Source of the DNA: Saccharopolyspora phatthalungensis
GTDB taxonomy: Bacteria; Actinomycetota; Actinomycetes; Mycobacteriales; Pseudonocardiaceae
Direction: 5' to 3'
Length of the DNA stretch: 64,000 nt
Assembly (NCBI RefSeq): GCF_014203395.1
Contig: NZ_JACHIW010000002.1
Coordinates: 1-64,000, forward strand
In this document: positions 16,638-25,951 of the stretch, in pieces
Numbering within the stretch: the stretch's first letter is position 1
Layout of the letters: every line of letters begins with the position of its first letter
Program-made: the position numbers and the translations under genes
Notes under the pieces: model-generated
Database searches by the model: none
Seen by the model: only the letters and a program-made list of their open reading frames with translations
What the model was told of the DNA's origin: nothing

Positions 16638-19600
16638 GTGACTCAGCGGTCGGTGCAGGTCACGCGTCGCGACCCGGCGTCGAAAGCCGCCCGCCGCTGG
16701 GCAGCCGTTCTGGGCCTGTTCTCCACGCTGCTGGCACTGGCGGTGCCGTTCCTGCCGGTCAACCACGACATCACGACGTTGCAGTGGCCGACCGCGCAAG
16801 GCACCAAGCCGGTCTCGGCGCCCCTGGTCAGCCAAGCGCCACTGTGGCTCACGGCGGAGGTGCCATGCGCGGCGGCGCGAAGCCTGGACGCGCGCATAGA
16901 CGGTCCGGGAGTGCTTGTCGCCACGAACGCGCCGTCGTCGGAGTACGGCGGCATGACCGGGCTGAGCCTGCAAATCGACTCCGGGCAGGTGGCGCTGTGG
17001 TCCAAAGGGCAGCAGGTGGGCACCGCCGTACTTCCTGCGGGTGACTGCGCGATTTCGGTGCGTTCGGATGCCTCCGGTACGCAGGCCAGCGTGGGCGGAC
17101 GGCCGCTGGCCGCGGTGCCCGGCGATAAGCGGCCCCAGCTGACCGGCATCTACTCCCAGCTCGATTCCACTGTCGACGACGTGCGCGGCCTGGCTTTCCA
17201 GGCGCGAGTGGACGACCGCTTCGCAAGTCACGCGACGCCGCTGAAGGTGACCGTGATGGTGCTGGCGGTCCTGTCGTTCCTCGGCTCGATGGTCGCGTTG
17301 CGTCGGCTGGAGTTGCGACGGCCACCTCGATATGTCCCCCCGAGGTGGTGGCGGCCCAAGTTCCGCGACATCGTCGTCCTCGGCGTGCTGGGCGTGTGGT
17401 GGTTGATCGGCGCGATGACCGCCGATGACGGCTACATCCTGACCATGTTGCGCGCGGCCGACAGCGCCGGGTACATCACCAACTACTTCCGGTGGTTCGG
17501 GAACCCGGAATCGCCCTTCGGCTGGTTTTACGAGCTCTACGCGTTGTGGGTGCAGATCTCGCCCGCGACGCCGTGGGTGCGCTTGCCCGCGTTGTTCCTC
17601 GGCGTGGTCAGCTGGGTGCTGATCAGCCGTGGTGTGCTGCCTCGGCTCGGGCAGCAGGTCCGGCGCAGCGAGTCCGCGGGCTGGGCCGCGGCGGCGGTGT
17701 TCCTGGCCTTCTGGCTGCCGTACAACAACGGCCTTCGGCCGGAACCGGTCGTCGTGGTGTTCCTCCTGCTGGCGATGTGCGCCGTCGAGCGGGCAGTGGC
17801 CACCCGGCGATTGACACCGGCCGCCCTCGGGCTCGTCGCGGCGACGCTGGGCCTGGGGGCGAACCCGCACGGCATGGCCGCCGTGCTGCCATTCGTGGTG
17901 GCCGCGAAACCGCTGCTCCAGACGTTGTGGCGGCGGATGCGGGAATGCGGGGCGCTTCCGGTGCTGGCTCCGGTCGTGGCGGCCGGACTGGTGATCCTGG
18001 TCGGGGTGTTCTTCGACCAGACCCTGCAGTCCGTGCTGGACTCGGTGGCGCTGAAGACCAAGTTCGGGCCGAACGAGCAGTGGTACGAGGAGCTGAGCCG
18101 CTACAACCGGTTGTTCGGGCCGTGGCCGGACGGGTCGCTGACACGTCGGTTCCCGGTGCTGCTGCTGGTTCTGTGCGTGGCGGCGAGCGCGGTGGTGCTG
18201 CTTCGCCGGGGCAGGATCCGGGGAGCCGCCCTCGGCCCGAGCCGTCGCTTGCTAGCGGTGGCCGCGCTCTGCTTCGTGGTGCTCGCCGTGACGCCCACGA
18301 AGCACACGCACCACTTTGGGATCCTCGCCGGGGTGGGTGCGGTGGTGGCCGCGCTCACCGCGTTGGCGACGAGCGCGGCCGTGCTGCGATCGCGGCGCAA
18401 CAGGGCAGGATTCTTCGCCGGTCTCATGGTGATCTGCGCCTTCTCGGTCACCGGGACGAACTCGTGGTGGTATGTCTCCGGTTGGGGCGTGCCGTGGTTC
18501 GACCGGGCGCCGAGCTTGGACGGACGAAGCGCCAGCACATACTTCCTGGTCGCCGCCGCGTTCGCCGGCGTGGTCGCCCTGATCGAGCACCTGCGACACG
18601 ACGAACTCCCGGTCACGACGCCGGACGCGCGCCGCCGGGTGCTGCGGCTCGGCGCCGCGCCGTTGACGATCACCTGCGCGATCCTGCTGGTCGGCGAGGT
18701 GACCCTGTTCGCCACGGGTATGCAGAAGCAGCGGGGCGGTTACAGCCTGGGTGCGGACAACCTCAAGCAGCTCGCCGGTTCGAGTTGCGGGCTCTCCGAC
18801 TACGTCGGTGTCGAGACCGATCCGCGCCGCGGTGTGCTCACGGTGTCCCCGAACCAGCCTGAATCCGGGAGCGTGGTGGCCGCGAGTCAGGTCGCGGGCG
18901 CGAAATCGGCGGGCTACCTCGCGGCCACCTCGACCGGCTTTCACCGGTTCGGGTATCCGCAGGACAAGCATTGGACCCCGCCGTTCGGGTTCGGCGGCGA
19001 CGACGCCCCGGTGTGGGGCAGCTACACCGAGGACAGTCCCGCCACCGGTGAGCTGCGCACCCCCTGGTACGACCTGCCGCCGCAGGCCACCAGCGGTGCG
19101 GCCCCGGTCGTGCTGTCGTTCGGCGGGAACACGACCGGCGCGAATTCGCTGAGACTGGAATGGGGCCGGGACACCCCGCACGGCTTCGAGATCCTCGGCA
19201 GCGGTGACGCCGCCCAGGACAGCGGCATGTGGTGGGATCGCCGGTTCGTGGTGGACGGCGCGACCAAGGTCCGCGTGCTGGCGGTCGACCAGAAGATCGA
19301 CGCCCCGGGCTGGCTGGCCGTCAGCGCCCCTCGCGTTCCGCAGCTGACCACCATGACGAAGGTGATCGGCGCGGCGCCCACCTTCGTCGAATGGACCGCC
19401 GCGCTGGTGCACCCCTGCCTGAACCTCGCGCGCCTGCACCACGGGGTCGCTGAGTTGCCGAAGTTCCGGATCGCCGGCGGCGGGATCATGCGCGACATGG
19501 GCCAGAGCTGGTCGGCTCCGGGGGCCGGTGGCCCGTTCGGCTGGCTCAACGTGGCCGGCAGCGTGCGGGCGATGCCGACCTACCTCAAGGGCGAGTTGCA

Positions 19601-19814
19601 CCGCGACTGGGGCACCCTCTACGTGGTGGATCCCTTCGAATCGGACGCGCTCCCGGCCGAAGCCGCGATGGAGATCCACACCGAAACGCACTGGGGGCTG
19701 TGGAGCCCGGGGCCGTTGACGAAGGCCGTGAAGCTCCCCGGCGGTCCGCCCAGCTCCAACGGGCGCACCGACATCGGGCCGCTCGATGCCATTCCGGCCG
19801 GTGACGCAACGTGA
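16638..19814 (+). CDS. Emb-family arabinosyltransferase
   Basis: A 1058-residue GT53 arabinofuranosyltransferase, the usual length for EmbA/B/C. The first helix is followed by an extracytoplasmic domain (about residues 40-200). Then come many helices with the catalytic MTADDGYILTMLR motif in the GT-C loop, a Pro motif NNGLRPEP, and a large C-terminal carbohydrate-binding domain from about residue 700. It uses decaprenylphosphoryl-arabinose to build the arabinan of the arabinogalactan wall. Only one emb gene lies here and no embR or DprE genes are adjacent. The GTG at 16638 follows GAGGTGG. This gene is the strongest taxonomic clue in the window. Confidence 0.93.
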   Translation: MTQRSVQVTRRDPASKAARRWAAVLGLFSTLLALAVPFLPVNHDITTLQWPTAQGTKPVSAPLVSQAPLWLTAEVPCAAARSLDARIDGPGVLVATNAPSSEYGGMTGLSLQIDSGQVALWSKGQQVGTAVLPAGDCAISVRSDASGTQASVGGRPLAAVPGDKRPQLTGIYSQLDSTVDDVRGLAFQARVDDRFASHATPLKVTVMVLAVLSFLGSMVALRRLELRRPPRYVPPRWWRPKFRDIVVLGVLGVWWLIGAMTADDGYILTMLRAADSAGYITNYFRWFGNPESPFGWFYELYALWVQISPATPWVRLPALFLGVVSWVLISRGVLPRLGQQVRRSESAGWAAAAVFLAFWLPYNNGLRPEPVVVVFLLLAMCAVERAVATRRLTPAALGLVAATLGLGANPHGMAAVLPFVVAAKPLLQTLWRRMRECGALPVLAPVVAAGLVILVGVFFDQTLQSVLDSVALKTKFGPNEQWYEELSRYNRLFGPWPDGSLTRRFPVLLLVLCVAASAVVLLRRGRIRGAALGPSRRLLAVAALCFVVLAVTPTKHTHHFGILAGVGAVVAALTALATSAAVLRSRRNRAGFFAGLMVICAFSVTGTNSWWYVSGWGVPWFDRAPSLDGRSASTYFLVAAAFAGVVALIEHLRHDELPVTTPDARRRVLRLGAAPLTITCAILLVGEVTLFATGMQKQRGGYSLGADNLKQLAGSSCGLSDYVGVETDPRRGVLTVSPNQPESGSVVAASQVAGAKSAGYLAATSTGFHRFGYPQDKHWTPPFGFGGDDAPVWGSYTEDSPATGELRTPWYDLPPQATSGAAPVVLSFGGNTTGANSLRLEWGRDTPHGFEILGSGDAAQDSGMWWDRRFVVDGATKVRVLAVDQKIDAPGWLAVSAPRVPQLTTMTKVIGAAPTFVEWTAALVHPCLNLARLHHGVAELPKFRIAGGGIMRDMGQSWSAPGAGGPFGWLNVAGSVRAMPTYLKGELHRDWGTLYVVDPFESDALPAEAAMEIHTETHWGLWSPGPLTKAVKLPGGPPSSNGRTDIGPLDAIPAGDAT

Positions 19815-20181
19815 ACCCCTGTGAGCATCGCCATTCCGGCGGGGGAGGGGCCCCCTAGATCGCTTAGGATGGCTAACCGAGTGGGGAGCGCCTGCCGACC
19901 GGCCCGACGTGCCCCTCGCCGTGGCTGCAACCGTGTTCGCCGCGACACGCCCTGGTGTCGTTGTCTGACAGGCTTTTTACGAACGGGCAGCGGCGTCGGC
20001 GACGGGCATGCCGGGGACGGTGCCGTGGTGCCACCCGTGCGCCAACGTCGGAACCCGTTAGTACGGAAGAAAATAGAATGCCTCGTGCTCGACAACTGAA
20101 AGCCCGCGGTCGCCCGGCCGCTGTCGCAGTTGTTGCAGTTTCCGTTGTCCATAAGGGACTCGGCGCGCGAGCGGAGGCGTC
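19815..20181 (+). other. Intergenic region after emb
   Basis: About 365 nt without a supported gene. It should hold the promoter of the AEC transporter. Short open frames on both strands lack bias or motifs. A ribosome site GGAGG is at 20173-20177, directly before GTG 20182. Confidence 0.5.
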
Positions 20182-21102
20182 GTGTCCGGCGTGATCGAGG
20201 GTTTCGGCGTCATCGCCGCCATCGTGCTGATCGGCTACCTGCTCGGTCGCGGTGAGGTGCTCGGCCAGAACGCGCGCGAGGTGCTGACCCGGTTGTCGTT
20301 CTACGTCGGAACTCCGGCGCTGCTGCTGCAGATGCTGTCGCAATCCGACGTCTCGGTCATCTTCTCGGTCCCACTACTGGTCACCGCGTTGAGCACGTTC
20401 GCCGCCGCCGGGCTGTTCGTGCTGGTCGGCGCGCTGCGCCGGTGGAACATCCACCGCACGACCATCGGCGCGCTGTGCTCAAGTTATGTCAACGCCGGCA
20501 ACCTCGGCATCCCGATCGCGGTCTATGTGCTGGGCGATGCGACGCTGGTGGCGCCGGTGATGCTGTTCCAGTTGCTGGTCATGACGCCGATCGGGCTCAC
20601 CGTGATCGACTTATCGCAGGGCGGCGAACACTCTCCGGTGTGGCAGCGGATTCTCGCGCCGTTGCGCAACCCGATCGTCATCTGTTCCTTGATCGGCGTC
20701 GGAATCTCGTTGAGCGGCTGGCGGATTCCGGCCCCGGTGCTGGAGCCGATCACGCTGATCGGGCACCTCTCCGTCCCGACGGTGTTGCTCGCGTTCGGCA
20801 TCTCGTTGCACGGCAGCGCCTTGCCGGCGGGCGGCACGGAGCGATGGCCGGTGCTGCTGTCGGTCGGCTTGAAATCGGTCGTGCACCCGGCGATCGCCTG
20901 GGCGATCGGCGCGGGCCTGTTCGGGCTAACGGGCGCCTCGTTGTTCGCCGTCGTGGTGATCTCCGCGCTTCCGGCGGCGCAAAACCTCTTTGTCTACGCG
21001 TCCCGCTACAACGTGGGCATGCGACTCGCGCGCGAGTCGATCCTGCTGTCGACGATCCTTTCGGTACCAGTGCTTTTCACCGTCACCGCGCTGCTGGGCT
21101 GA
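20182..21102 (+). CDS. AEC-family transporter
   Basis: A 306-residue membrane protein with about ten helices in two groups of five, the auxin-efflux-carrier plan. YVGTPALLLQMLSQ in helix 2 and SSYVNAGNLGIPIAVYVLGD, with the conserved Asn-Gly-Asn-Leu-Gly-Ile-Pro stretch, are diagnostic. VVISALPAAQNLFVYASRYN in the second half also fits. Bacterial members move small carboxylates such as malate or malonate, but the substrate here is unknown. It is monocistronic. Confidence 0.87.
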   Translation: MSGVIEGFGVIAAIVLIGYLLGRGEVLGQNAREVLTRLSFYVGTPALLLQMLSQSDVSVIFSVPLLVTALSTFAAAGLFVLVGALRRWNIHRTTIGALCSSYVNAGNLGIPIAVYVLGDATLVAPVMLFQLLVMTPIGLTVIDLSQGGEHSPVWQRILAPLRNPIVICSLIGVGISLSGWRIPAPVLEPITLIGHLSVPTVLLAFGISLHGSALPAGGTERWPVLLSVGLKSVVHPAIAWAIGAGLFGLTGASLFAVVVISALPAAQNLFVYASRYNVGMRLARESILLSTILSVPVLFTVTALLG

Positions 21103-21326
21103 ACCCGCTGCCCGCTCCGGCATGTTGGTCAGCCGAACGACTCCGAGAAGCGGAGTACACAGGCGGCCATTAGGTGGGTACCGCGCCATTCTCGACTGCC
21201 CTATTGTGGTACGCGTCACTGTCGAGAGCTCGTGCCCGGTGCGGGGGTTTCGACGCGGCAGTGGCGTCGCAGGGCATCGAGCGTGGGGATGCCAATCGAT
21301 GTGTCTCTTCGAGGTGAGGTCTCGCC

Positions 21327-21623
21327 ATGCCGAATTCCGAGATCGCCGAGCTGCGCCAGTCCGTGCAACGCGTTCGAAAAGCAGTCGGCGCGGTGCGCCG
21401 GCGCTTCGGAGACTCCGCCGCGATGCGGCGATTGGACAACGATGTGGATCGGCTGGAGATCGATGTGACCGAGTCTTTCGGCACACCGTTGATCCCCTGC
21501 GCCCGGACGCCGATCATCGACCGCAATGAGGTCGTCCTGGTGGCGGACACCCCATACGATCCCGAACTCTGGCGCGATGCCGACGACGAGGGCATCGGCG
21601 GGCATCGGCCGCAGGCATGCTGA
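21327..21623 (+). CDS. Small hypothetical protein
   Basis: A 98-residue protein. Residues 1-50 look like one or two amphipathic helices (EIAELRQSVQRVRKAVGAVRR, then MRRLDNDVDRLEIDV). The C-terminal half is Pro/Asp-rich (PIIDRNEVVLVADTPYDPEL). The ATG follows GAGGTGAG. It meets the PptT-like gene tail to tail with no gap. Codon bias looks genuine, but I recognise no family. Confidence 0.6.
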   Translation: MPNSEIAELRQSVQRVRKAVGAVRRRFGDSAAMRRLDNDVDRLEIDVTESFGTPLIPCARTPIIDRNEVVLVADTPYDPELWRDADDEGIGGHRPQAC

Positions 21624-22280
21624 TCAGCCCGGGTAGGCGATCGCGGTGATGACCAGGTCGCGGTTGGCCAGCCACCTGCCGTGGAATTCCCGCAGCGGCC
21701 GGTCTGCCGTCGCCGGGGTGTCGACGAGCAGCCGCGCGTGGAAGGTGGCCGTAGCCGGATGCAGTTCGATGGAGGCGTCTTCGAAGTCGAGCCACGCCCG
21801 GGTCAGCGGGAACCATGTCTTGTAAACCGATTCCTTCGCGCTGAACAACAACCTGTCCCAGTTCGCCGGGTGCGGCGATCCCGGCAGGCGCCGGAGGCGG
21901 TCCTTCTCTTCGGGGCGCGCGATGGCGTCGAGAACGCCCTCCGGCAGTGGCGCATTGGGTTCCGCGTCGATGCCGATGGATGCCAGGTCCGTGTGGTGCG
22001 CGACCACGGCCGCCCGGTATCCGGCGCAGTGGGTCATGCTGCCCACGATGCCGTCGGGCCAGCCCGGCGCGCCGCGCTCGCCAGGCAGGATCGGGCTCGG
22101 CGGAAGCCCCAGCGCCGCAAGCGCTTCCCGCGCGCAGTGCCGCACGGTGGTGAATTCGTGCCGGCGCTTGGCCACCGCCTTGCTGATGAGGGCGGCTTCT
22201 TCGGGGAACAGCATGACCCCGGCGGGGTCGTGGAAGGCTTCGGAGGACCGGACCTTGTCCGGCAGGATTTCGTCGATCAC
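21624..22280 (-). CDS. Sfp/PptT-type 4'-phosphopantetheinyl transferase
   Basis: A 218-residue transferase. The family motifs are present: GSMTHCAGYRAAVV, then SIGIDAEPN with the metal-binding Asp, and LLFSAKESVYK with Glu and Lys. It transfers phosphopantetheine from CoA to carrier-protein serines and so would activate polyketide and fatty-acid carrier proteins, perhaps including the ACP expected in the type II cluster at the right end. The GTG at 22280 overlaps the stop of the metallophosphoesterase gene. The same pairing occurs in Mycobacterium tuberculosis as Rv2795c-pptT. Confidence 0.92.
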   Translation of the reverse strand: MIDEILPDKVRSSEAFHDPAGVMLFPEEAALISKAVAKRRHEFTTVRHCAREALAALGLPPSPILPGERGAPGWPDGIVGSMTHCAGYRAAVVAHHTDLASIGIDAEPNAPLPEGVLDAIARPEEKDRLRRLPGSPHPANWDRLLFSAKESVYKTWFPLTRAWLDFEDASIELHPATATFHARLLVDTPATADRPLREFHGRWLANRDLVITAIAYPG

Positions 22281-23134
22281 GCCGGGGTCCTGGTCGGGAG
22301 AACCTGGCGGAGCAGGCCGTGCGGATGGCCGTGCCTGCGCCATTCCCTGGGGTAGCCGATGGAGACTTCGTAGAACGGGACGTCATCGTGCCGGGTGATC
22401 CGCGGAATGTGCAGGTGGCCGTACACGACACAGGTGGCGCGGTAGCGGCGGTGCCAGTCTGCGGTGCGCTCGGTGCCGCACCACTGCGCGAATTCGGGGT
22501 AGCGCAGCACGTCCGTCGGCTCCCGAAGCAGCGGGTAGTGGTTGACCAGGATCGTCGGCAGGTCGTCGTCCAGTTCCGCCAGCCGGCGCTCGGTTTCGTC
22601 GATCCTGGCCTGGCACCAGGCCTCCCGGCTCGGATACGGGTCCGGGTGCAGCAGGAACTCGTCGCTGCACACGACGCCCTTGGCGTAAGCCTGTTCGAGC
22701 CCATCGGATTTGTCGCGAGCACCTGGCGGAACGAACGAGTAGTCGTAGAGCAGGAACAGCGGAACGATCCTGACCGGGCCGCCATCACCGGTCCACACCG
22801 GATACGGGTCCTCCGGGGTCAGGACGCCCATGCCGCGGCAAATCTCGACGAGGTGCCGGTACCGGTGCTCGCCGCGCAGCTGCACCGGATCCTTCTGGTG
22901 CGTCCACAGTTCGTGGTTCCCGGGCACCCAGATCACCTTGGCGAAGCGCTGGCTGAGCAGGTCCAGGGCCCACTCGATCTCCGCGGTGATCTCCCCGACG
23001 TCGCCGGCCACGATCAGCCAGTCTTCCTCCGATTCGGGCCGGAGCTCCGCCGTGATCGCCCGGTTGTCCGGGTAAGCCACGTGCAAGTCGCTCACGGCGA
23101 GCAGCCGACCGGCGCCGGTTGGGCCCATGTGCAT
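22277..23134 (-). CDS. Metallophosphoesterase, PptH-like phosphopantetheinyl hydrolase
   Basis: A 285-residue calcineurin-type phosphoesterase with all five metal-binding blocks: SDLH, AGDVGE, PGNHELW, VNHYP and YGHLHI. It is the direct upstream partner of the PptT-like gene with a 4-nt overlap. In M. tuberculosis the homologous pair encodes PptH, which removes phosphopantetheine from carrier proteins, opposite PptT. I infer that role from context and from the phosphoesterase motifs. The ATG at 23134 is taken; 23128 is possible. No clear ribosome site is seen, so the message may be leaderless. Confidence 0.82.
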   Translation of the reverse strand: MHMGPTGAGRLLAVSDLHVAYPDNRAITAELRPESEEDWLIVAGDVGEITAEIEWALDLLSQRFAKVIWVPGNHELWTHQKDPVQLRGEHRYRHLVEICRGMGVLTPEDPYPVWTGDGGPVRIVPLFLLYDYSFVPPGARDKSDGLEQAYAKGVVCSDEFLLHPDPYPSREAWCQARIDETERRLAELDDDLPTILVNHYPLLREPTDVLRYPEFAQWCGTERTADWHRRYRATCVVYGHLHIPRITRHDDVPFYEVSIGYPREWRRHGHPHGLLRQVLPTRTPA

Positions 23135-23353
23135 AGTCAGCACACTACCAATTTCGCAATCAGCCGATCGCGGACGAACGAAAGCGGCGTCCTGGTGATG
23201 CCCGTCTACCGCCGCACCGGTGAAACCGGGTCGGCGAACGTTGCGGAGAAGTCGCTCCAGCCGGTGCCGCACCAATTCCGCCGGGCGGCTGCGGGCAAGC
23301 GTGCTTTCGCCGCGATGTAGGGCGAATTGCCCGCAGCGGCACCGCAGTAACGG

Positions 23354-24172
23354 TCAGAACTCGGCGCGGAACACCCGCAGCCAGTTGCGGAGGGCCGGGA
23401 ATGTGCACATCGTCCGGTACACCGCGCGGACGGTCGGGTTCGGGATCTTCGCGTACTGCTCGGTCACGGCGGTCTCTTCGATGTAGCGGAGCCGGGGGTT
23501 CCAGCGCTCGATATCGCGGCCTTCGCGGATCGGCGTCAGGTACGGCGGGTAGCCCTTGCGCAGGCGCTCCGGGATCCGCTGGGTCAAGCCGGCGACCCAG
23601 GGGGCCACCTCATCGAAGATCAACTCCCCGGTGTGGAAACGATCGGTGATCCGGCGCAACAGCCGTTCGACTTCGATGGGCGGCAGGTACATCAGCAGCC
23701 CTTCGGCGATGATCAGCACCGGCCGCTCGGCGGGGATCTCGGCCAACCATGCGGGGTCGGTCGCCGATGCGCCGATCGTGCGGTAGTCGTCGGACTCCGG
23801 GTAGAGCTTGCGGTGCAGCTCGATGACGTCGGGCAGGTCCACGTCGTACCAGCACACCCCCGACGGGCGGTCGAGCCGGAAGGCGCGGCTGTCCAGTCCG
23901 CAGCCGAGTTGCAGCACGGTGGCATCGGGGTTGCGGCGGAGAAAGTCGGCGGCCCAGTCATCGAGTTGCTTCGCGCGCAGCGCGACGCCGAACCGGTTGC
24001 TCGCCAAACCGGGTTGCTGAAGCTTGCGCCAGTCGTAGTCGACCCGGTCCAGCGCCTCGGCGGCGGCGCGGTCATGCAGGATCGAATCCTTCGAGCGGCT
24101 TTCCAGCGCCCGGAGGTAGAGCGTGACGAGCATCGTGGACTGCACGCCGGTGAAATCGACCTTGCCGGTCAT
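23354..24172 (-). CDS. LCMT-family class I methyltransferase
   Basis: A 272-residue protein of the leucine-carboxyl-methyltransferase-like group. The SAM-binding motif is TVLQLGCGLDSRAFR at about residues 87-101, followed by CWYDVDLPDVIELHRKL and LLMYLPPIEVERLL, typical of the family that includes polyketide O-methyltransferases. The start ATG overlaps the stop of the MarR gene (24169-24172), so the two form an operon and the regulator probably controls the enzyme. The substrate is unknown. Confidence 0.85.
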   Translation of the reverse strand: MTGKVDFTGVQSTMLVTLYLRALESRSKDSILHDRAAAEALDRVDYDWRKLQQPGLASNRFGVALRAKQLDDWAADFLRRNPDATVLQLGCGLDSRAFRLDRPSGVCWYDVDLPDVIELHRKLYPESDDYRTIGASATDPAWLAEIPAERPVLIIAEGLLMYLPPIEVERLLRRITDRFHTGELIFDEVAPWVAGLTQRIPERLRKGYPPYLTPIREGRDIERWNPRLRYIEETAVTEQYAKIPNPTVRAVYRTMCTFPALRNWLRVFRAEF

Positions 24173-24648
24173 TGCTCACTCCTTTTCGCGGCGCGGTACT
24201 CCGCCCATCGCCGCATGAATTCGCCACCGATGTCGGAGGCGGTGAACTCGCAGAAATCGCGGAAGTCGGCGAGGCGTTCGCGCTGCTGCCGACGGTCCGC
24301 GCCGAGCACCGACAGGCCGAACTCGGCGGCCTCGATGCCGTTGCGCATCCGCGCGAGCTGGACTTGCATGATCTGGGTGAAACCGCCGGGGGCGACCCGG
24401 TAGTGGTGCTGGCGGGCCGACGAGGGGAGCCGTTCGACCAGCCCGCCTTCCTGCATCGGCCGGATCACGGTGCTGACCGACGCCTTGCTCACCCCTAGCT
24501 CGGTGGCCAGTTCGGTCAGCGACCGGTGCGCCGGATCGCAGATCATCAACCAGCCGTAGATCCGGCCCATGGTGCGCGGCCCGCCGACGGTCTCCATGAA
24601 CAGACCGATGCGGTCGACGAACTCCGCTTCGGCCGTGGACATCGCCAT
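24169..24648 (-). CDS. MarR/GbsR-type winged-helix regulator
   Basis: A 159-residue regulator. The winged helix runs from about residue 25 to 95 (LTELATELGVSKASVSTVIRPM, then GGLVERLPSSARQHHYRV), and a helical C-terminus follows. The opening MGRIYGWLMICDP is characteristic of the GbsR-like branch. It is first in a two-gene operon with the LCMT-type methyltransferase. The AT-rich upstream sequence 24660-24690 (minus-strand reading) is the likely promoter/operator area. Starts at 24648 or 24642 are both possible. Confidence 0.82.
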   Translation of the reverse strand: MAMSTAEAEFVDRIGLFMETVGGPRTMGRIYGWLMICDPAHRSLTELATELGVSKASVSTVIRPMQEGGLVERLPSSARQHHYRVAPGGFTQIMQVQLARMRNGIEAAEFGLSVLGADRRQQRERLADFRDFCEFTASDIGGEFMRRWAEYRAAKRSEQ

Positions 24649-24901
24649 CTCGACCTCGACAATCCTCGTTAAGAAAATTCTGAACGTAATGTACGACCCT
24701 GCTCGGGGCGCGGGCAAGGGCGTTGGCGACCTCGCGGCGTAAAGGGTTCGTCAATGCTCGAAGGCCACCTGGCACTGCCGTCGAGGCGCAGGTGGCATCG
24801 CTGATTTCGGCCGTGCTCGTCGCCAACGGCCTCGCCGGGCGCGCAAGCGCAACTAGGCGCAACGTGAAGGCAAACCATCGCAGTCGACGGAGGAGTTTCC
24901 G

Positions 24902-25930
24902 GTGAAAGCGGTACGAGTGCACGCCTACGACAGGCAACCGAAGATCGAATCCGCGCCGGACCCGGTGCTTCAGGGTCCGTGGGACGTGCTCGTGGAGGTC
25001 AACGCCGCCGGGGTGTGCCGAACCGATCTGCACATCATCGAGGGGCAGTGGCGGGACAAGAGCGGAGTCGAGCTGCCCTACATCATCGGTCACGAGAACG
25101 CGGGCACCGTGCGGGAGATCGGTAGCGCGGTGACCAACGTTTCGCCCGGCGACAAGGTGATCCTGCACCCGCTGGTGACGTGCGGGCTGTGCCGGCCGTG
25201 CCGATCCGGTGACGACGCGCACTGCGAGAACTCCCTGATCCCCGGCCTCACCACCGACGGCGGGATGGCGGAGCTGCTGCTGACCAATGCGCGCTCGGTC
25301 GTGAAGCTCGCACCCGGTTTGGAGCCCGCGGACGTGGCTGCGCTGGCCGACGCCGGCCTCACGGCCTATCACGCGGTGCGCAAGGCGGTGCCGTTGCTCT
25401 ACGCCGGCACACACGTGGTGCTGATCGGTGCGGGCGGGCTCGGCCACATCGGGCTGCAGTCATTGCTCGCGTTGACAGCAGCTGAGATCACCGTGATCGA
25501 CCGGTCTCAGGCGGCACTGGACCTCGCCACCGAGCTCGGTGGGCACCATGCCGTGCTCGCGGACGGTACCCAGGTCGAGGCCGCACTGGAGATCACCAAC
25601 GGCAAGGGCGCACATGTGGTGCTCGACTTCGTGGGTGAGAAGGGCGCCGAGGCAGACGGGCTTTCGCTGACCCGCCAGGCGGGTTCCTATTTCGTGATCG
25701 GCTACGGCGGCCGGGTCGACATCCCCACCATCGACATCATCTATCGAGAGATCAACGTGATCGGCAACCTCGTCGGCTCCTACAACGATCTCGACGAACT
25801 CATGGCGTTGACCGCGCAGGGCAAGGTCAAGCTGCGCACCCGCAGGTACTCGCTGGACGAGGCGCTGGACGCCCTGGAGGACCTCGACGCGGGCCGGATC
25901 CCTGGTGGCCGAGCCATCCTCGTCCCCTGA
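24902..25930 (+). CDS. Zinc-dependent alcohol dehydrogenase, propanol-dehydrogenase-like
   Basis: A 342-residue medium-chain dehydrogenase. Catalytic zinc ligands lie in GVCRTDLH and IIGHENAGTV. The structural zinc loop is CGLCRPCRSGDDAHC. The NAD-binding motif is LIGAGGLGHIGLQ followed by VIDRSQAALDLA. It should oxidise an alcohol to an aldehyde or ketone with NAD. Together with the amidohydrolase and MIP18 genes it matches the accessory end of propane-monooxygenase operons, where the dehydrogenase handles propanol. No monooxygenase genes are present in this window. The GTG at 24902 follows GGAGGAG. Confidence 0.88.
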   Translation: MKAVRVHAYDRQPKIESAPDPVLQGPWDVLVEVNAAGVCRTDLHIIEGQWRDKSGVELPYIIGHENAGTVREIGSAVTNVSPGDKVILHPLVTCGLCRPCRSGDDAHCENSLIPGLTTDGGMAELLLTNARSVVKLAPGLEPADVAALADAGLTAYHAVRKAVPLLYAGTHVVLIGAGGLGHIGLQSLLALTAAEITVIDRSQAALDLATELGGHHAVLADGTQVEAALEITNGKGAHVVLDFVGEKGAEADGLSLTRQAGSYFVIGYGGRVDIPTIDIIYREINVIGNLVGSYNDLDELMALTAQGKVKLRTRRYSLDEALDALEDLDAGRIPGGRAILVP

Positions 25931-25951
25931 CACCGGAAGGGCAGAGCAGCC

